Made by a program: the position numbers and the translations under genes
Shown: piece after piece, positions 53,904 to 62,949 of the stretch
How positions within the stretch are numbered: the first letter of the stretch is position 1
Layout: the number at the start of each line of letters is the position of its first letter
Notes under the pieces: generated by a model
What the model saw: the letters and a program-made list of their open reading frames with translations, nothing else
What the model was told of the DNA's origin: nothing
Databases searched by the model: none
NCBI GenBank assembly: GCA_021463165.1
Contig: JAJTWY010000003.1
Location: 186,001 to 250,000 of the forward strand
Direction: 5' to 3'
DNA length: 64,000 bases
DNA from: Pyrinomonadaceae bacterium
GTDB taxonomy: Bacteria > Acidobacteriota > Blastocatellia > Pyrinomonadales > Pyrinomonadaceae

Positions 53904-55937
53904 ATGCTGAAAAGCGGATCTAACCGAGCAACAGTCCTACTTACGGTCTGGCTTCTGACGTTGATCGGGAGTGGTTGTGTCGCTACTGGCAGCAACGGTT
54001 TTTTTGGAAGGACACAGCCGCCGGCTCGCAATGTACTCCGCTATGTTTCAGGGCCTGAACCGGAAACTCTTGACCCCCAACTCTCTGACGGACAGCCGGA
54101 AGCTAGGATCCAGATGGCGCTTTTCGAGGGACTGGTCGAATACGGGCCAAAGGATCAGCAGCCCATTCCGGCGTTGGCGAAACGCTGGGACATAAGTCCG
54201 AACATGGACGAGTTCCTGTTCCACCTTCGCGATAACGCAAAGTGGAGCGACGGTACTCTGATAACCGCTCAGGATTTTGTTTACAGCCTCCGGCGTGGAT
54301 TTGCACCCGAGACCATTTCGCGGACGGCGGGCCTTGGCTATTTTGTGAAATACTCAGAGGCATATAAGAGTGGGCTTGCCTTTGTGAAAAAGGACGGAAA
54401 GTTTCTTCTTGCCAACGATGCTGATGCCGTGGATCCCAGACGATCACAACGTGTCGGGCCGGAGACGGAATTTAACACCTTCATTCGGTCCCCTGAGCGG
54501 CTGACCGTTGAGGGCGACGAAGCAAAGAGGGCAAAGCAGCTGGCTGCCGACCCGAAACTCGCCGAAGCCGTCAACGGTGCCGAGTTTGTGCCGGTGACGG
54601 CAGAAGATATCGGGGTCGAGGCGATCGACGATCGGACACTGCGAATAACGCTGCGCCAGAGCGCCCCATTCTTCCTCGGATTGTTTGCTCATCAGTTCTT
54701 CCGACTTGTGCCGAAGCACGTGGTCGAAAAGTACGGAAAAAACTGGACGCGGCCGGAGAATATTGTTACGAACGGGCCTTTCAAGGTAAAGGAGTACCGG
54801 CCCTATGACGCCCTTATCCTTGAGAAAGACCCCAACTATTGGGATTCCGCCAATGTCGCTCTCGACGGTATAGAATTCTTCCCGGTCGAAGAACTCTCTA
54901 CCATGATGAACCTCTATAAATCGGGAGATATCGACGCGATGCAGAATCATGCGATCCCGACCTCATGGATCGACGAAATAAAGCAGTACAAGGACGAGTA
55001 CCTGAACTTTCCGGAAATGTCGACGGCCTATTATGCGTTCAATGTGACCAAGCCGCCGTTTAACGATATTCGGCTCCGACGGGCGTTCCAGGCCGGCCTT
55101 GACCGCGAGGCCTTGTCGAGCTTCAGAAAGGTTACGCAGCCACTCTATGATATGTCGCCAACGGGAGTATTTCCTGAATACGACAAAGCCCGGCAGAAAG
55201 TGAGCGAGGCGAAACGGAACGAAAAGAACGCATCGGAGGCGGAATGGTCAAGGTACGGAAAATTCGACCTCGAGCTGGCTCACAAACTCCTCGCCGAGGC
55301 CGGGTACCCTGTGACGAAAACGGCAGCCGGTTATGAATGCCCCAATTTTCCGACTGAAAAGGTCTCTATTCTCTTTAACACGGGGGCAAATAACCGATCG
55401 ATCGCAGAGTTCGTCCAGTCGCAGTGGAAGCAGAATCTGGGCATCACGATCCCGCTCAAGACGATGGAGTTCAAGACATTCCTGGTCCAGTTCAAGTCGC
55501 TTGATTACGATGGGATCGCCCAGCTGCTGTGGTCGGGCGACTATATGGACCCATATTCGTTCCTGAACCTCGAATACGGAAAAACGAATGAAGGCGGGTC
55601 AGGGTTTTATGATCCGAAGTTCGACAAGATGATGGACGACGCAAACCTGGAACTAGATCCTCAGAAGCGCTATGAGACGCTGGCTCTGGCCGAGTTCTAT
55701 CTGATGGAACAGGTTCCGGTGGTCCCGTTGACGGTCAACTCAACGAGTTGGATCAAAAAGCCTTACATTAAGGGCATGTACCCAAATCCGGGCACCTTGA
55801 TACCGTGGAAGTTCGTTTACATCGAGCGTGACCGTGCAAAGTGGGATCGTGAGGTAGTTAACATCATGACAACACCCGACCCCAAGGTCGAGAAGCAGCT
55901 TTCCGAGCTGACCAGCGAGCAAAAAGCGACCAGATAA
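53904..55937 (+). CDS. Peptide ABC transporter substrate-binding lipoprotein 2 (SBP_5)
   Basis: A 677-residue lipoprotein (lipobox IGSGC, about residue 25) of the DppA/OppA family: EPETLDPQLSDG, KRWDISPNMDEFLFHLRDNAKWSDGTLITAQDFVYSLRRG, ITLRQSAPFFLGLF and FNVTKPPFNDIRLRRAFQAGLDREAL. It lacks the disordered inserts of its neighbour and is larger, so it likely binds a different set of peptides. Four bases separate it from dppB. Confidence 0.92.
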   Translation: MLKSGSNRATVLLTVWLLTLIGSGCVATGSNGFFGRTQPPARNVLRYVSGPEPETLDPQLSDGQPEARIQMALFEGLVEYGPKDQQPIPALAKRWDISPNMDEFLFHLRDNAKWSDGTLITAQDFVYSLRRGFAPETISRTAGLGYFVKYSEAYKSGLAFVKKDGKFLLANDADAVDPRRSQRVGPETEFNTFIRSPERLTVEGDEAKRAKQLAADPKLAEAVNGAEFVPVTAEDIGVEAIDDRTLRITLRQSAPFFLGLFAHQFFRLVPKHVVEKYGKNWTRPENIVTNGPFKVKEYRPYDALILEKDPNYWDSANVALDGIEFFPVEELSTMMNLYKSGDIDAMQNHAIPTSWIDEIKQYKDEYLNFPEMSTAYYAFNVTKPPFNDIRLRRAFQAGLDREALSSFRKVTQPLYDMSPTGVFPEYDKARQKVSEAKRNEKNASEAEWSRYGKFDLELAHKLLAEAGYPVTKTAAGYECPNFPTEKVSILFNTGANNRSIAEFVQSQWKQNLGITIPLKTMEFKTFLVQFKSLDYDGIAQLLWSGDYMDPYSFLNLEYGKTNEGGSGFYDPKFDKMMDDANLELDPQKRYETLALAEFYLMEQVPVVPLTVNSTSWIKKPYIKGMYPNPGTLIPWKFVYIERDRAKWDREVVNIMTTPDPKVEKQLSELTSEQKATR

Positions 55938-55941
55938 ACAG

Positions 55942-56859
55942 ATGTTGCGCTTCATTCTTCGCAGATTGCTGATAATTATCCCGATGGCGCTGCTCGTCGT
56001 CACGCTGACCTGGGGGCTGATCCGCCTGGCACCCGGAAATTTCTATTCCGGCGAAAAGAAGCTCCCAGCTGCCGTCGAGGCCGCCATCCGCAAGAAGTAC
56101 GGCCTTGATGAACCTTGGTACAAGCAGTACGGGATGATGATGGCGAACGTGGTGCGGGGCGATTTTGGCGATTCCCTGAAGTATCCCGGCCAATCGGTCA
56201 ATGAGATCATTAGGCGGCACCTTCCTTATTCGGCTACGATCGGCATCCTAGCCTATTTCTTGGCGCTATTTGTCGGAATGCTTGCCGGAACTTACGCGGC
56301 GCTCAAGCAGAACTCGGTATTCGATTTTGGGCCGATGGCGCTCGCAATGCTCGGCCTTTCGATACCGAATTTTGTTATCGCGCCTGTCCTCGTGATCCTT
56401 TTCGCGTTCTGGCTATACGTCTTTCCCCCGGCTAGGTGGGGAGGAGCGTCGAGCCTGGTGCTTCCGGTAGTGACCCTCGCCGCGGTTTACGCCGCCTATA
56501 TCGCACGCCTGACAAGGGCCGGGATGCTCGAGGTCCTGCGTTCGGACTTTGTGCGGACTGCCCGTGCAAAAGGGCTCGATGACAGGACGGTGCTCTTTCG
56601 CCACGCTTTTCGCGGCGGCATATTGCCGGTCGTCTCATTTACGGGGCCTGCGCTCGCGGCATTGCTCGCGGGAACGGTCGTTGTCGAGAAGGTTTTTGCC
56701 CTGCCGGGCCTCGGCGATATTTTTATCAAGGCTGTGCTAAACCGCGACGAACCGCTGGTGCTCGGCATCGTCGCGTTCCTCTCAATACTGATCATGGTCT
56801 TTAACCTGATCGTTGATGTTAGTTACGGATTTCTGGATCCGCGCATCCGCTACGAGTAG
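55942..56859 (+). CDS. dppB: Peptide ABC transporter permease (DppB-like)
   Basis: A 305-residue permease with six membrane segments and the binding-protein-dependent transport EAA-type loop (LRSDFVRTARAKGLDDRTVLFRHAF). It begins MLRFILRRLLIIIPMALLVV and ends PRIRYE, typical of DppB/OppB. It pairs with the next gene to make the channel. Confidence 0.95.
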   Translation: MLRFILRRLLIIIPMALLVVTLTWGLIRLAPGNFYSGEKKLPAAVEAAIRKKYGLDEPWYKQYGMMMANVVRGDFGDSLKYPGQSVNEIIRRHLPYSATIGILAYFLALFVGMLAGTYAALKQNSVFDFGPMALAMLGLSIPNFVIAPVLVILFAFWLYVFPPARWGGASSLVLPVVTLAAVYAAYIARLTRAGMLEVLRSDFVRTARAKGLDDRTVLFRHAFRGGILPVVSFTGPALAALLAGTVVVEKVFALPGLGDIFIKAVLNRDEPLVLGIVAFLSILIMVFNLIVDVSYGFLDPRIRYE

Positions 56860-56861
56860 TT

Positions 56862-57824
56862 ATGGCAGATAGTTACGAGAAAGTGGCCGGACAGTCGCTT
56901 TGGGGCGATGCCTGGAAACGGCTGAAGCGGAACAAGCTCGCCGTCGCCAGCATGTGCTTTCTCGGGATATTGATAGTCGCGGTGCTTGTTGGCCCGTCGA
57001 TCATATATTGGACGACCGGATTTACTTACGACCTGACACCGGCCGAAAAGGAGATGGTGCGTTCCTTCCCGCCGTCGCTCCAGCACCCGATGGGAACCGA
57101 CGACCAGGGCCGCGACATGCTTGCCCGCGTACTGCAGGGCGGCCGGATCTCCTTGATGGTCGGTATCATTTCGACTTTTGTCTCGCTCATCGTTGGGGTT
57201 TCGTATGGTGCCATCGCGGGATATTTGGGCGGCAAGATCGATAACGTCATGATGAGGATCGTTGATGTGATCTATGCGATCCCCTATATCCTGATCGTCA
57301 TCGTCCTTCTTTCGGTGTTTGGCGGCCCCAACACGCCGCACTGGATCCAATGGCTCTCAACGACTGTCGGCGGAGCCGGAAACCAAGGCTTAAGCCAATT
57401 GTTTCTGCTCTTCTTTGCATTAGGCCTGGTTTCGTGGCTGACAATGGCCCGCGTTGTTCGCGGACAGATCTTAAGCCTGAAGAATCAAGAGTTCGTGATG
57501 GCCGCGCGGGCGACCGGCGTTGGAACATTCGGCATTGTTTTTCGCCACCTGATACCGAATGCACTGGGCCCCGTGGTCGTGTACGCAACGCTGACGGTGC
57601 CGAGCGTAATGCTGACCGAAGCCTTTCTTTCATTCCTTGGCCTCGGAGTTCAGGCTCCGTACGCTTCGTGGGGGAGCCTGGCCGATATTGGCATCAAGAA
57701 TCTGGCCATCTTTCCGTGGCAGTTGGTGTTTCCCGGCGTAACAATGGCCCTTACGCTCTTTTCGCTTAATTTTTTGGGTGACGGCATCAGGGACGCCCTC
57801 GACCCGCAAACACGTAAGTTTTGA
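56862..57824 (+). CDS. dppC: Peptide ABC transporter permease (DppC-like)
   Basis: A 320-residue permease with the DppC N-terminal helix and extracellular segment (HPMGTDDQGRDMLARVLQGGRISLMVG) and five further helices; the EAA loop is NQEFVMAARATGVGTFGIVFRHLIPNALG. It starts two bases after dppB. Confidence 0.95.
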   Translation: MADSYEKVAGQSLWGDAWKRLKRNKLAVASMCFLGILIVAVLVGPSIIYWTTGFTYDLTPAEKEMVRSFPPSLQHPMGTDDQGRDMLARVLQGGRISLMVGIISTFVSLIVGVSYGAIAGYLGGKIDNVMMRIVDVIYAIPYILIVIVLLSVFGGPNTPHWIQWLSTTVGGAGNQGLSQLFLLFFALGLVSWLTMARVVRGQILSLKNQEFVMAARATGVGTFGIVFRHLIPNALGPVVVYATLTVPSVMLTEAFLSFLGLGVQAPYASWGSLADIGIKNLAIFPWQLVFPGVTMALTLFSLNFLGDGIRDALDPQTRKF

Positions 57825-57832
57825 CGCTGGTG

Positions 57833-58321
57833 ATGAAGGTAGTCGCAGGTTTCTTATTGGTATTTGTCTATTTCACGGTGGGTTCATTCGGTCAATCAAA
57901 GAGGCCATATAAGGTGATAAAAGAGGGCGTTGGTTTTGACAGCTTCGTCGTCGGCAAGTCAACTTCCGCGGATGTGATCAAAAGGTACGGCAAAGCATAT
58001 CGGTGGGAGGTCAACAAGAAATACTCCTATCAAATGACCTATCCCGAGCATGGGTTGTCGTTTTACTTCTGCCAGAATGATAAACGTGAGCAGATCTTCC
58101 TCATCGAGATGAAGGCACCGTTTCGCGGCAGGACGATCCGCGGCGTGACCCTAGCCAAGTCGACCAAGGAAGAGACCGAAAAACTATACGGAAAACCTGT
58201 CGAAGGATTTCAATATCCGGGCATTCATTTCTATTACAACCGGTATGGCAAGCGGAATCTGATTACCGAGATCGATGTGGTCGAAAGATCCGGCATAAGG
58301 CAGTGTGACGCGAAAAAATGA
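57833..58321 (+). CDS. Secreted protein of unknown function within the dpp operon
   Basis: A 162-residue protein with a signal peptide (residues 1-21, ending in GSFGQS). The mature domain has two similar halves: SFVVGKSTSADVIKRYGKAYRW and GVTLAKSTKEETEKLYGKPVEGF, each followed by strands with Tyr/Phe, suggesting an internal duplication. I do not recognise a family. It sits between dppC (eight bases) and dppD (ATGA overlap), so it is expressed with the importer. The ATG is preferred over a TTG four codons earlier. Confidence 0.78.
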   Translation: MKVVAGFLLVFVYFTVGSFGQSKRPYKVIKEGVGFDSFVVGKSTSADVIKRYGKAYRWEVNKKYSYQMTYPEHGLSFYFCQNDKREQIFLIEMKAPFRGRTIRGVTLAKSTKEETEKLYGKPVEGFQYPGIHFYYNRYGKRNLITEIDVVERSGIRQCDAKK

Positions 58322-59373
58322 GCGGAACCGCAGAGACAATTATCAGCGTTGAGAAGCTGAAGACATACTTCGACACCGAGGACGGACGGGTCATGGCTGT
58401 CGATGATGTCACGTTTGAGCTTAAGAAGGGTGAGACGTTGGGCATCGTCGGCGAATCGGGTTCGGGCAAATCGGTCACGAACCTTTCTATCCTGCGTCTG
58501 ATCCCGGAACCTCCGGGCAAGATAGCTGCGGGAAAGATCATCTTTGACGGCGATGATCTGCTGCAGCTCTCCGTTGAAGAGCTGCGAAAGGTACGCGGGA
58601 AGCGCATAGCGATGGTATTTCAGGACCCGATGACATCGCTGAATCCTTTTCTTAAGATCTCGACCCAACTGACCGAGGTTACACGACTTCACCTTGGCCA
58701 TACCCACGGCGAGGCTCGCGAGCATGCGATCAAAATGCTTAAATTGGTCGGCATTCCTGACGCCGAAGTTCGTATCGATGGTTATCCGCACGAGCTATCC
58801 GGCGGGATGCGTCAGCGCGTGATGATCGCGATGGCACTCAGTTGCGACCCGGAACTGCTGATCGCCGATGAGCCGACGACGGCTCTCGATGTGACGATCC
58901 AGGCGCAGATACTCGAACTGATAAAAGACCTGAAGGCACGGATGGGAACCAGCGTCATCCTTATCACACACGACCTCGGCGTCGTTGCGGGAATGACGGA
59001 CCATGTGATCGTTATGTACGCGGGAAAGATATTTGAAAGGGCCCGGACCGCAGATTTGTTTTCCCGCCCCGGCAACCCGTACACCCGCGGATTGCTCCGA
59101 AGTGTTCCCGACCCGGAGCACGAACGCGGCGAGCCGCTTTACCAGATACCCGGACTGCCGCCTGATCTGGCTGATCCGCCGCCGGGCTGTCCCTTCGCTC
59201 CACGATGTGATCGGACCGAGGATATCTGTCGCACGGAGTTCCCGCCGTTCGTGGAGCTGCACTCGGGGCATCACTCGCTTTGCCACTTTGCACGAGAGGT
59301 GTGGGAAGAAAGTTTGCAGACAGCAGGCGTCGATCGGCGCGAATTAGAAGACATACGATCCGTAGATGGGTAA
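58318..59373 (+). CDS. dppD: Peptide ABC transporter ATPase (DppD-like)
   Basis: A 351-residue ABC ATPase: Walker A GESGSGKS, signature LSGGMRQRV, Walker B LLIADEPTTALD, and the C-terminal oligopeptide-type Cys motif GCPFAPRCDRTEDIC. The start overlaps the preceding secreted-protein gene by four bases. It powers the importer together with DppF. Confidence 0.95.
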   Translation: MSGTAETIISVEKLKTYFDTEDGRVMAVDDVTFELKKGETLGIVGESGSGKSVTNLSILRLIPEPPGKIAAGKIIFDGDDLLQLSVEELRKVRGKRIAMVFQDPMTSLNPFLKISTQLTEVTRLHLGHTHGEAREHAIKMLKLVGIPDAEVRIDGYPHELSGGMRQRVMIAMALSCDPELLIADEPTTALDVTIQAQILELIKDLKARMGTSVILITHDLGVVAGMTDHVIVMYAGKIFERARTADLFSRPGNPYTRGLLRSVPDPEHERGEPLYQIPGLPPDLADPPPGCPFAPRCDRTEDICRTEFPPFVELHSGHHSLCHFAREVWEESLQTAGVDRRELEDIRSVDG

Positions 59374-59379
59374 GAATGT

Positions 59380-60408
59380 ATGCCGAATAGTGACAACCTG
59401 ATCACAATTGACGACCTGCAAGTGCATTATCGCTCGGGCGGCGGGCTGTTTGGCGGATCCAAGACGGTGAAGGCAGTCGATGGGGTTTCGCTCGAGATCA
59501 AAAAGGGCGAAACCCTCGGCCTCGTAGGCGAATCGGGCTGCGGCAAATCGACCTTGGGTAGGGCAATATTGCGGCTGACAGAGCCGACGTCAGGCTCTGT
59601 GACCTTTGACGGCAAGGACTTGAGCGCGCTTTCAAACGACGCGATGCGTGAGCAGCGAAGACATCTCCAAATGATCTTCCAGGATCCATATGCGTCGTTA
59701 AATCCGCGAATGACCGTCGGACAGATCATTGGCGAGCCGATCCGCACTTTCGGGCTCGCCAACGGTTCGCCCGATAGACGCGTCAGCGAGCTGATGGAAA
59801 CCGTCGGCCTCAGCCCACGGTTCATTAAACGCTATCCGCATGAATTCTCCGGCGGTCAGCGGCAAAGGATCGGTATCGCCCGTGCCCTGGCGGTTGACCC
59901 GGATTTTATCGTAGCCGACGAACCGATATCGGCGCTGGACGTTTCCATTCAGGCACAGATCATGAATCTGATGCAGAAGCTCCAATCCGAAAAAGGCCTT
60001 ACTTATCTTTTCATTTCCCATGACCTTCGTGCCGTCCGGCATTTGTCGGACCGTGTCGCGGTTATGTATCTGGGCCGAATAGTTGAGCTGGCTGACGGAC
60101 GCGATATCTATGCAGATCCGCTGATGCCTTACACCAAGGCGTTGATATCAGCAGTACCGGTCCCGGATCCGGCGATCGAGGCCAAGCGCGAACGGATCAT
60201 TCTAAAAGGTGATGTTCCATCGCCCATCGATCCACCCGCCGGGTGTCATTTCCACACGCGCTGCCGCTACGCGATCCCCGAATGCAAAACCGTCGTCCCG
60301 AGACTTGTTGAGATCAAGCCCCGTCATTTCGCGGCGTGCATCAGGATCAACGCAGAATGTGCCGATATAGACGCTAACGAGGTCAACTCTCGCGGCGCGA
60401 TCCAATAG
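59380..60408 (+). CDS. dppF: Peptide ABC transporter ATPase (DppF-like)
   Basis: A 342-residue ABC ATPase: Walker A GESGCGKS, signature [15 protein letters not shown], Walker [13 protein letters not shown], and the C-terminal [15 protein letters not shown] motif. It follows dppD after six bases and completes the importer. The 250 bases after it (60409-60660) contain no gene and should include the promoter of the next one. Confidence 0.95.
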   Translation: MPNSDNLITIDDLQVHYRSGGGLFGGSKTVKAVDGVSLEIKKGETLGLVGESGCGKSTLGRAILRLTEPTSGSVTFDGKDLSALSNDAMREQRRHLQMIFQDPYASLNPRMTVGQIIGEPIRTFGLANGSPDRRVSELMETVGLSPRFIKRYPHEFSGGQRQRIGIARALAVDPDFIVADEPISALDVSIQAQIMNLMQKLQSEKGLTYLFISHDLRAVRHLSDRVAVMYLGRIVELADGRDIYADPLMPYTKALISAVPVPDPAIEAKRERIILKGDVPSPIDPPAGCHFHTRCRYAIPECKTVVPRLVEIKPRHFAACIRINAECADIDANEVNSRGAIQ

Positions 60409-60660
60409 AAAAGCAGCGAACCGGAAGCCGATGGATACGGTATTAGCTCTCATCGAAGTCTCCCACAAATTGTGAAATAGTTCAGTTGAATTACAATGCG
60501 AAGTATCGGTGATCGCCCTTAAGACACCAGCCCGGGGCTCGGCTTCGGTCCCGTTGCCAGGCGGGCGGAACGAACGGGGGCGTGAATTTCGTGAAATTTT
60601 GGTTCCATTAGCTGTTTTTGCTCGTACAAACTTGATTCCATTGTTGAGGGGCGGGCGGTG

Positions 60661-62949
60661 ATGAACCGACATTTCGTCAAGAAGAATATTCTCGCGACAA
60701 AGCTTAAAGTGCGGCAGGAAAATGGGGAAAAATCGGCTTTGGATCGACTCGCTGATGAGAACGGCTTGGCGATCGCTTTAGTAGATGAGATTTCGCGGGA
60801 GGTCTATTCGGCGAACAACAACTCGATCTGCCGCGGGCTGAACCCGCTGGGCGAGTTCGCAACACACTGCAAAGCGTTCTGCGGGACAGCTTTTGCCGAG
60901 GCCCGGGAGGTCGGGGGCATGACGTCGTTCACGTGTCACGCCGGCCTCGAATGCCGCGTCGTTCCCGTGTCGGCCGAGGGCCGGCCGCTGGTCGCGATCG
61001 TAGGCCGAACGTTCCTTAGTGCTGAGAACTATCGCCGCGCGACAACACGGGCCATCTCGGGTGACTGGAAGGATCATTCGCCTGCAGAGTTCTTCGAGAA
61101 CGTCCTGCTTTCCGGTTCGCCGAAGGTTATCGATGAGACTGCGGAGGCCGTTCAGAAACTTTTTCTGCGATCGGAGAGAAAAGCACCGGCAACAGGCGAC
61201 AACGTCAGGGTGCTCAGGGATGTCTCAATACCCAATGATCAGCGCAGGCCGCCGGAGAAGGGCTCGGTCGAGGAAGCACCGAAGCCGGAGCCAAAGCCGT
61301 CACGCGTGCTTTCAAATGTCGCGGAGAGATTCAATCGCGAGGTTGGGCTGCCAACGAGCCCGATGAAGCCAGCCGTATCGCCGCCGGCCGAAGTGCCTGT
61401 TGCGGAGGTGCCGGACACGCCCTCGGAGGCCGATCTCTCAGATGTTGGCCAGCAGCGGCCGACGCCGGACGCCGAGAAGCGGACGGCCGAGGCTCGGGCA
61501 TGGAGGTCTTTCTTCGGATCGCTGCTGAAGATGGATCACGCAAAGGCAGTCGATTCGATCCTGGAATTCTTGTCGCTTCAATATGGCCTGTCCGCCCTTA
61601 TATGGCTCGAACGTCGCGATACAAAACTCATCAATACAGCGGCCTTCGGCGAGATGAAGGACCGAAGATTGCGGCTCGGGATCGCGGCAGACGACGCCAG
61701 ATTGCTCGAAGCCGCGCGGAATGAAGTTCCGCTTGAATTAGCCGAGCGGCCAAAGCCGAATGCCACCATGCCCGGCCGTGTGATGAACCTCTTCCCGATC
61801 GGCGTGGGGGGAGAAATATCTGCCGGCATCGCCGTTTTGGAGAGCATCGGGGACGGGAGGACAAAACGCCAGATCGTTCGCATATGCCAATCGATCGCAC
61901 CTCAGCTCGAGATACTCCGCCTCAGAACAGCAGTTGATCGGGGCGAGTCGCTGACCACGGCCGTTCGCAAATTCAGCGAGAGCTTGAAACAGATCGATGC
62001 TGAGGACTTCTGGGTGAAACTGACACAGAACGCGGCTGAGATGCTCAAGGCCGAGCGAGCCTCGCTGATGGTCTTTGACGAAAAGTCCAGAAATCTCGAG
62101 ATAAAGGCGTTGATCGGCGGCACAGGGGCGCCGGGCAAGGATGAGATCGTTGGCCAGCGTGTCGCTAACCTCGTATTCGAAAAGAACAAGCCGATAATCG
62201 TTCCCGACGTAGCGAAAACCGGCCTGCCGCCGGCCGACGTCGGGCGCAACTACAGGACAGCTTCATTCCTGAGCTGTCCGCTTTCGGTTGCCGGTCGGAC
62301 GATCGGGGTAATGAGCTTTGCCGACAGGGCCTCCGGCCAACCGTTCGACCGCGGATCGTTGAGCTTGTTCCAAGCTATCGCCCCGCAGATCGGGATCGCG
62401 ATCGACAGGGCGCTGCTAAAGGAGAAGGCCGGTGAGTTCGAGCGGCTTTCGGTCACTGACGCGCTTACAGGCTTACTGAACCGGCGTTATATCGAGGCCC
62501 GACTTGAAGAAGAGGTCAAACGCTCGAATCGGCACGGATTTCCTATGAGTCTCTTGATGATCGATGTCGATCATTTCAAAGCCTACAATGATGAGTTTGG
62601 CCACCCGGCGGGCGATGAGGCGCTGAGGATAGTCGGCAACGTGATACGCGAAACGCTGCGCGGAGCGGATGTTGCGGCCAGGGTCGGGGGCGAAGAGTTC
62701 GCCATCCTCCTGCCGCAGACCCAAGCGGACGAAGCGGCCGTGATCGCGGAACGTCTTCGCCGTAATGTCGCTGAGACCAGGTTCCCCCATCGCCCTGTAA
62801 CTGCAAGCATCGGCATTGCGAGTTGTTCCGCCGAACTTTGTTCGGTGACGGCGATCGGGAATGCCGCCGATAAGGCAGTTTACGAGGCAAAGCGAACTGG
62901 CCGCAATCGTGTGATCTCGTTTGACGACATGCATGCAGACCGTCAATGA
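60661..62949 (+). CDS. PocR-GAF-GGDEF diguanylate cyclase
   Basis: A 762-residue soluble protein. The N-terminus is a PocR-type ligand-binding domain with conserved cysteines (ICRG, FATHCKAFCG, FTCHAGLEC; about residues 20-160), a Pro-rich linker (about 180-270), GAF-like domains (about 280-400 and 425-570) and a GGDEF domain with GGEEF at 676-680 and the RxxD feedback site R667-D670. It is predicted to synthesise c-di-GMP in response to a small ligand or redox state sensed by PocR/GAF. The ATG at 60661 follows GAGGGG by about ten bases; a GTG one codon earlier is possible. Confidence 0.92.
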   Translation: MNRHFVKKNILATKLKVRQENGEKSALDRLADENGLAIALVDEISREVYSANNNSICRGLNPLGEFATHCKAFCGTAFAEAREVGGMTSFTCHAGLECRVVPVSAEGRPLVAIVGRTFLSAENYRRATTRAISGDWKDHSPAEFFENVLLSGSPKVIDETAEAVQKLFLRSERKAPATGDNVRVLRDVSIPNDQRRPPEKGSVEEAPKPEPKPSRVLSNVAERFNREVGLPTSPMKPAVSPPAEVPVAEVPDTPSEADLSDVGQQRPTPDAEKRTAEARAWRSFFGSLLKMDHAKAVDSILEFLSLQYGLSALIWLERRDTKLINTAAFGEMKDRRLRLGIAADDARLLEAARNEVPLELAERPKPNATMPGRVMNLFPIGVGGEISAGIAVLESIGDGRTKRQIVRICQSIAPQLEILRLRTAVDRGESLTTAVRKFSESLKQIDAEDFWVKLTQNAAEMLKAERASLMVFDEKSRNLEIKALIGGTGAPGKDEIVGQRVANLVFEKNKPIIVPDVAKTGLPPADVGRNYRTASFLSCPLSVAGRTIGVMSFADRASGQPFDRGSLSLFQAIAPQIGIAIDRALLKEKAGEFERLSVTDALTGLLNRRYIEARLEEEVKRSNRHGFPMSLLMIDVDHFKAYNDEFGHPAGDEALRIVGNVIRETLRGADVAARVGGEEFAILLPQTQADEAAVIAERLRRNVAETRFPHRPVTASIGIASCSAELCSVTAIGNAADKAVYEAKRTGRNRVISFDDMHADRQ

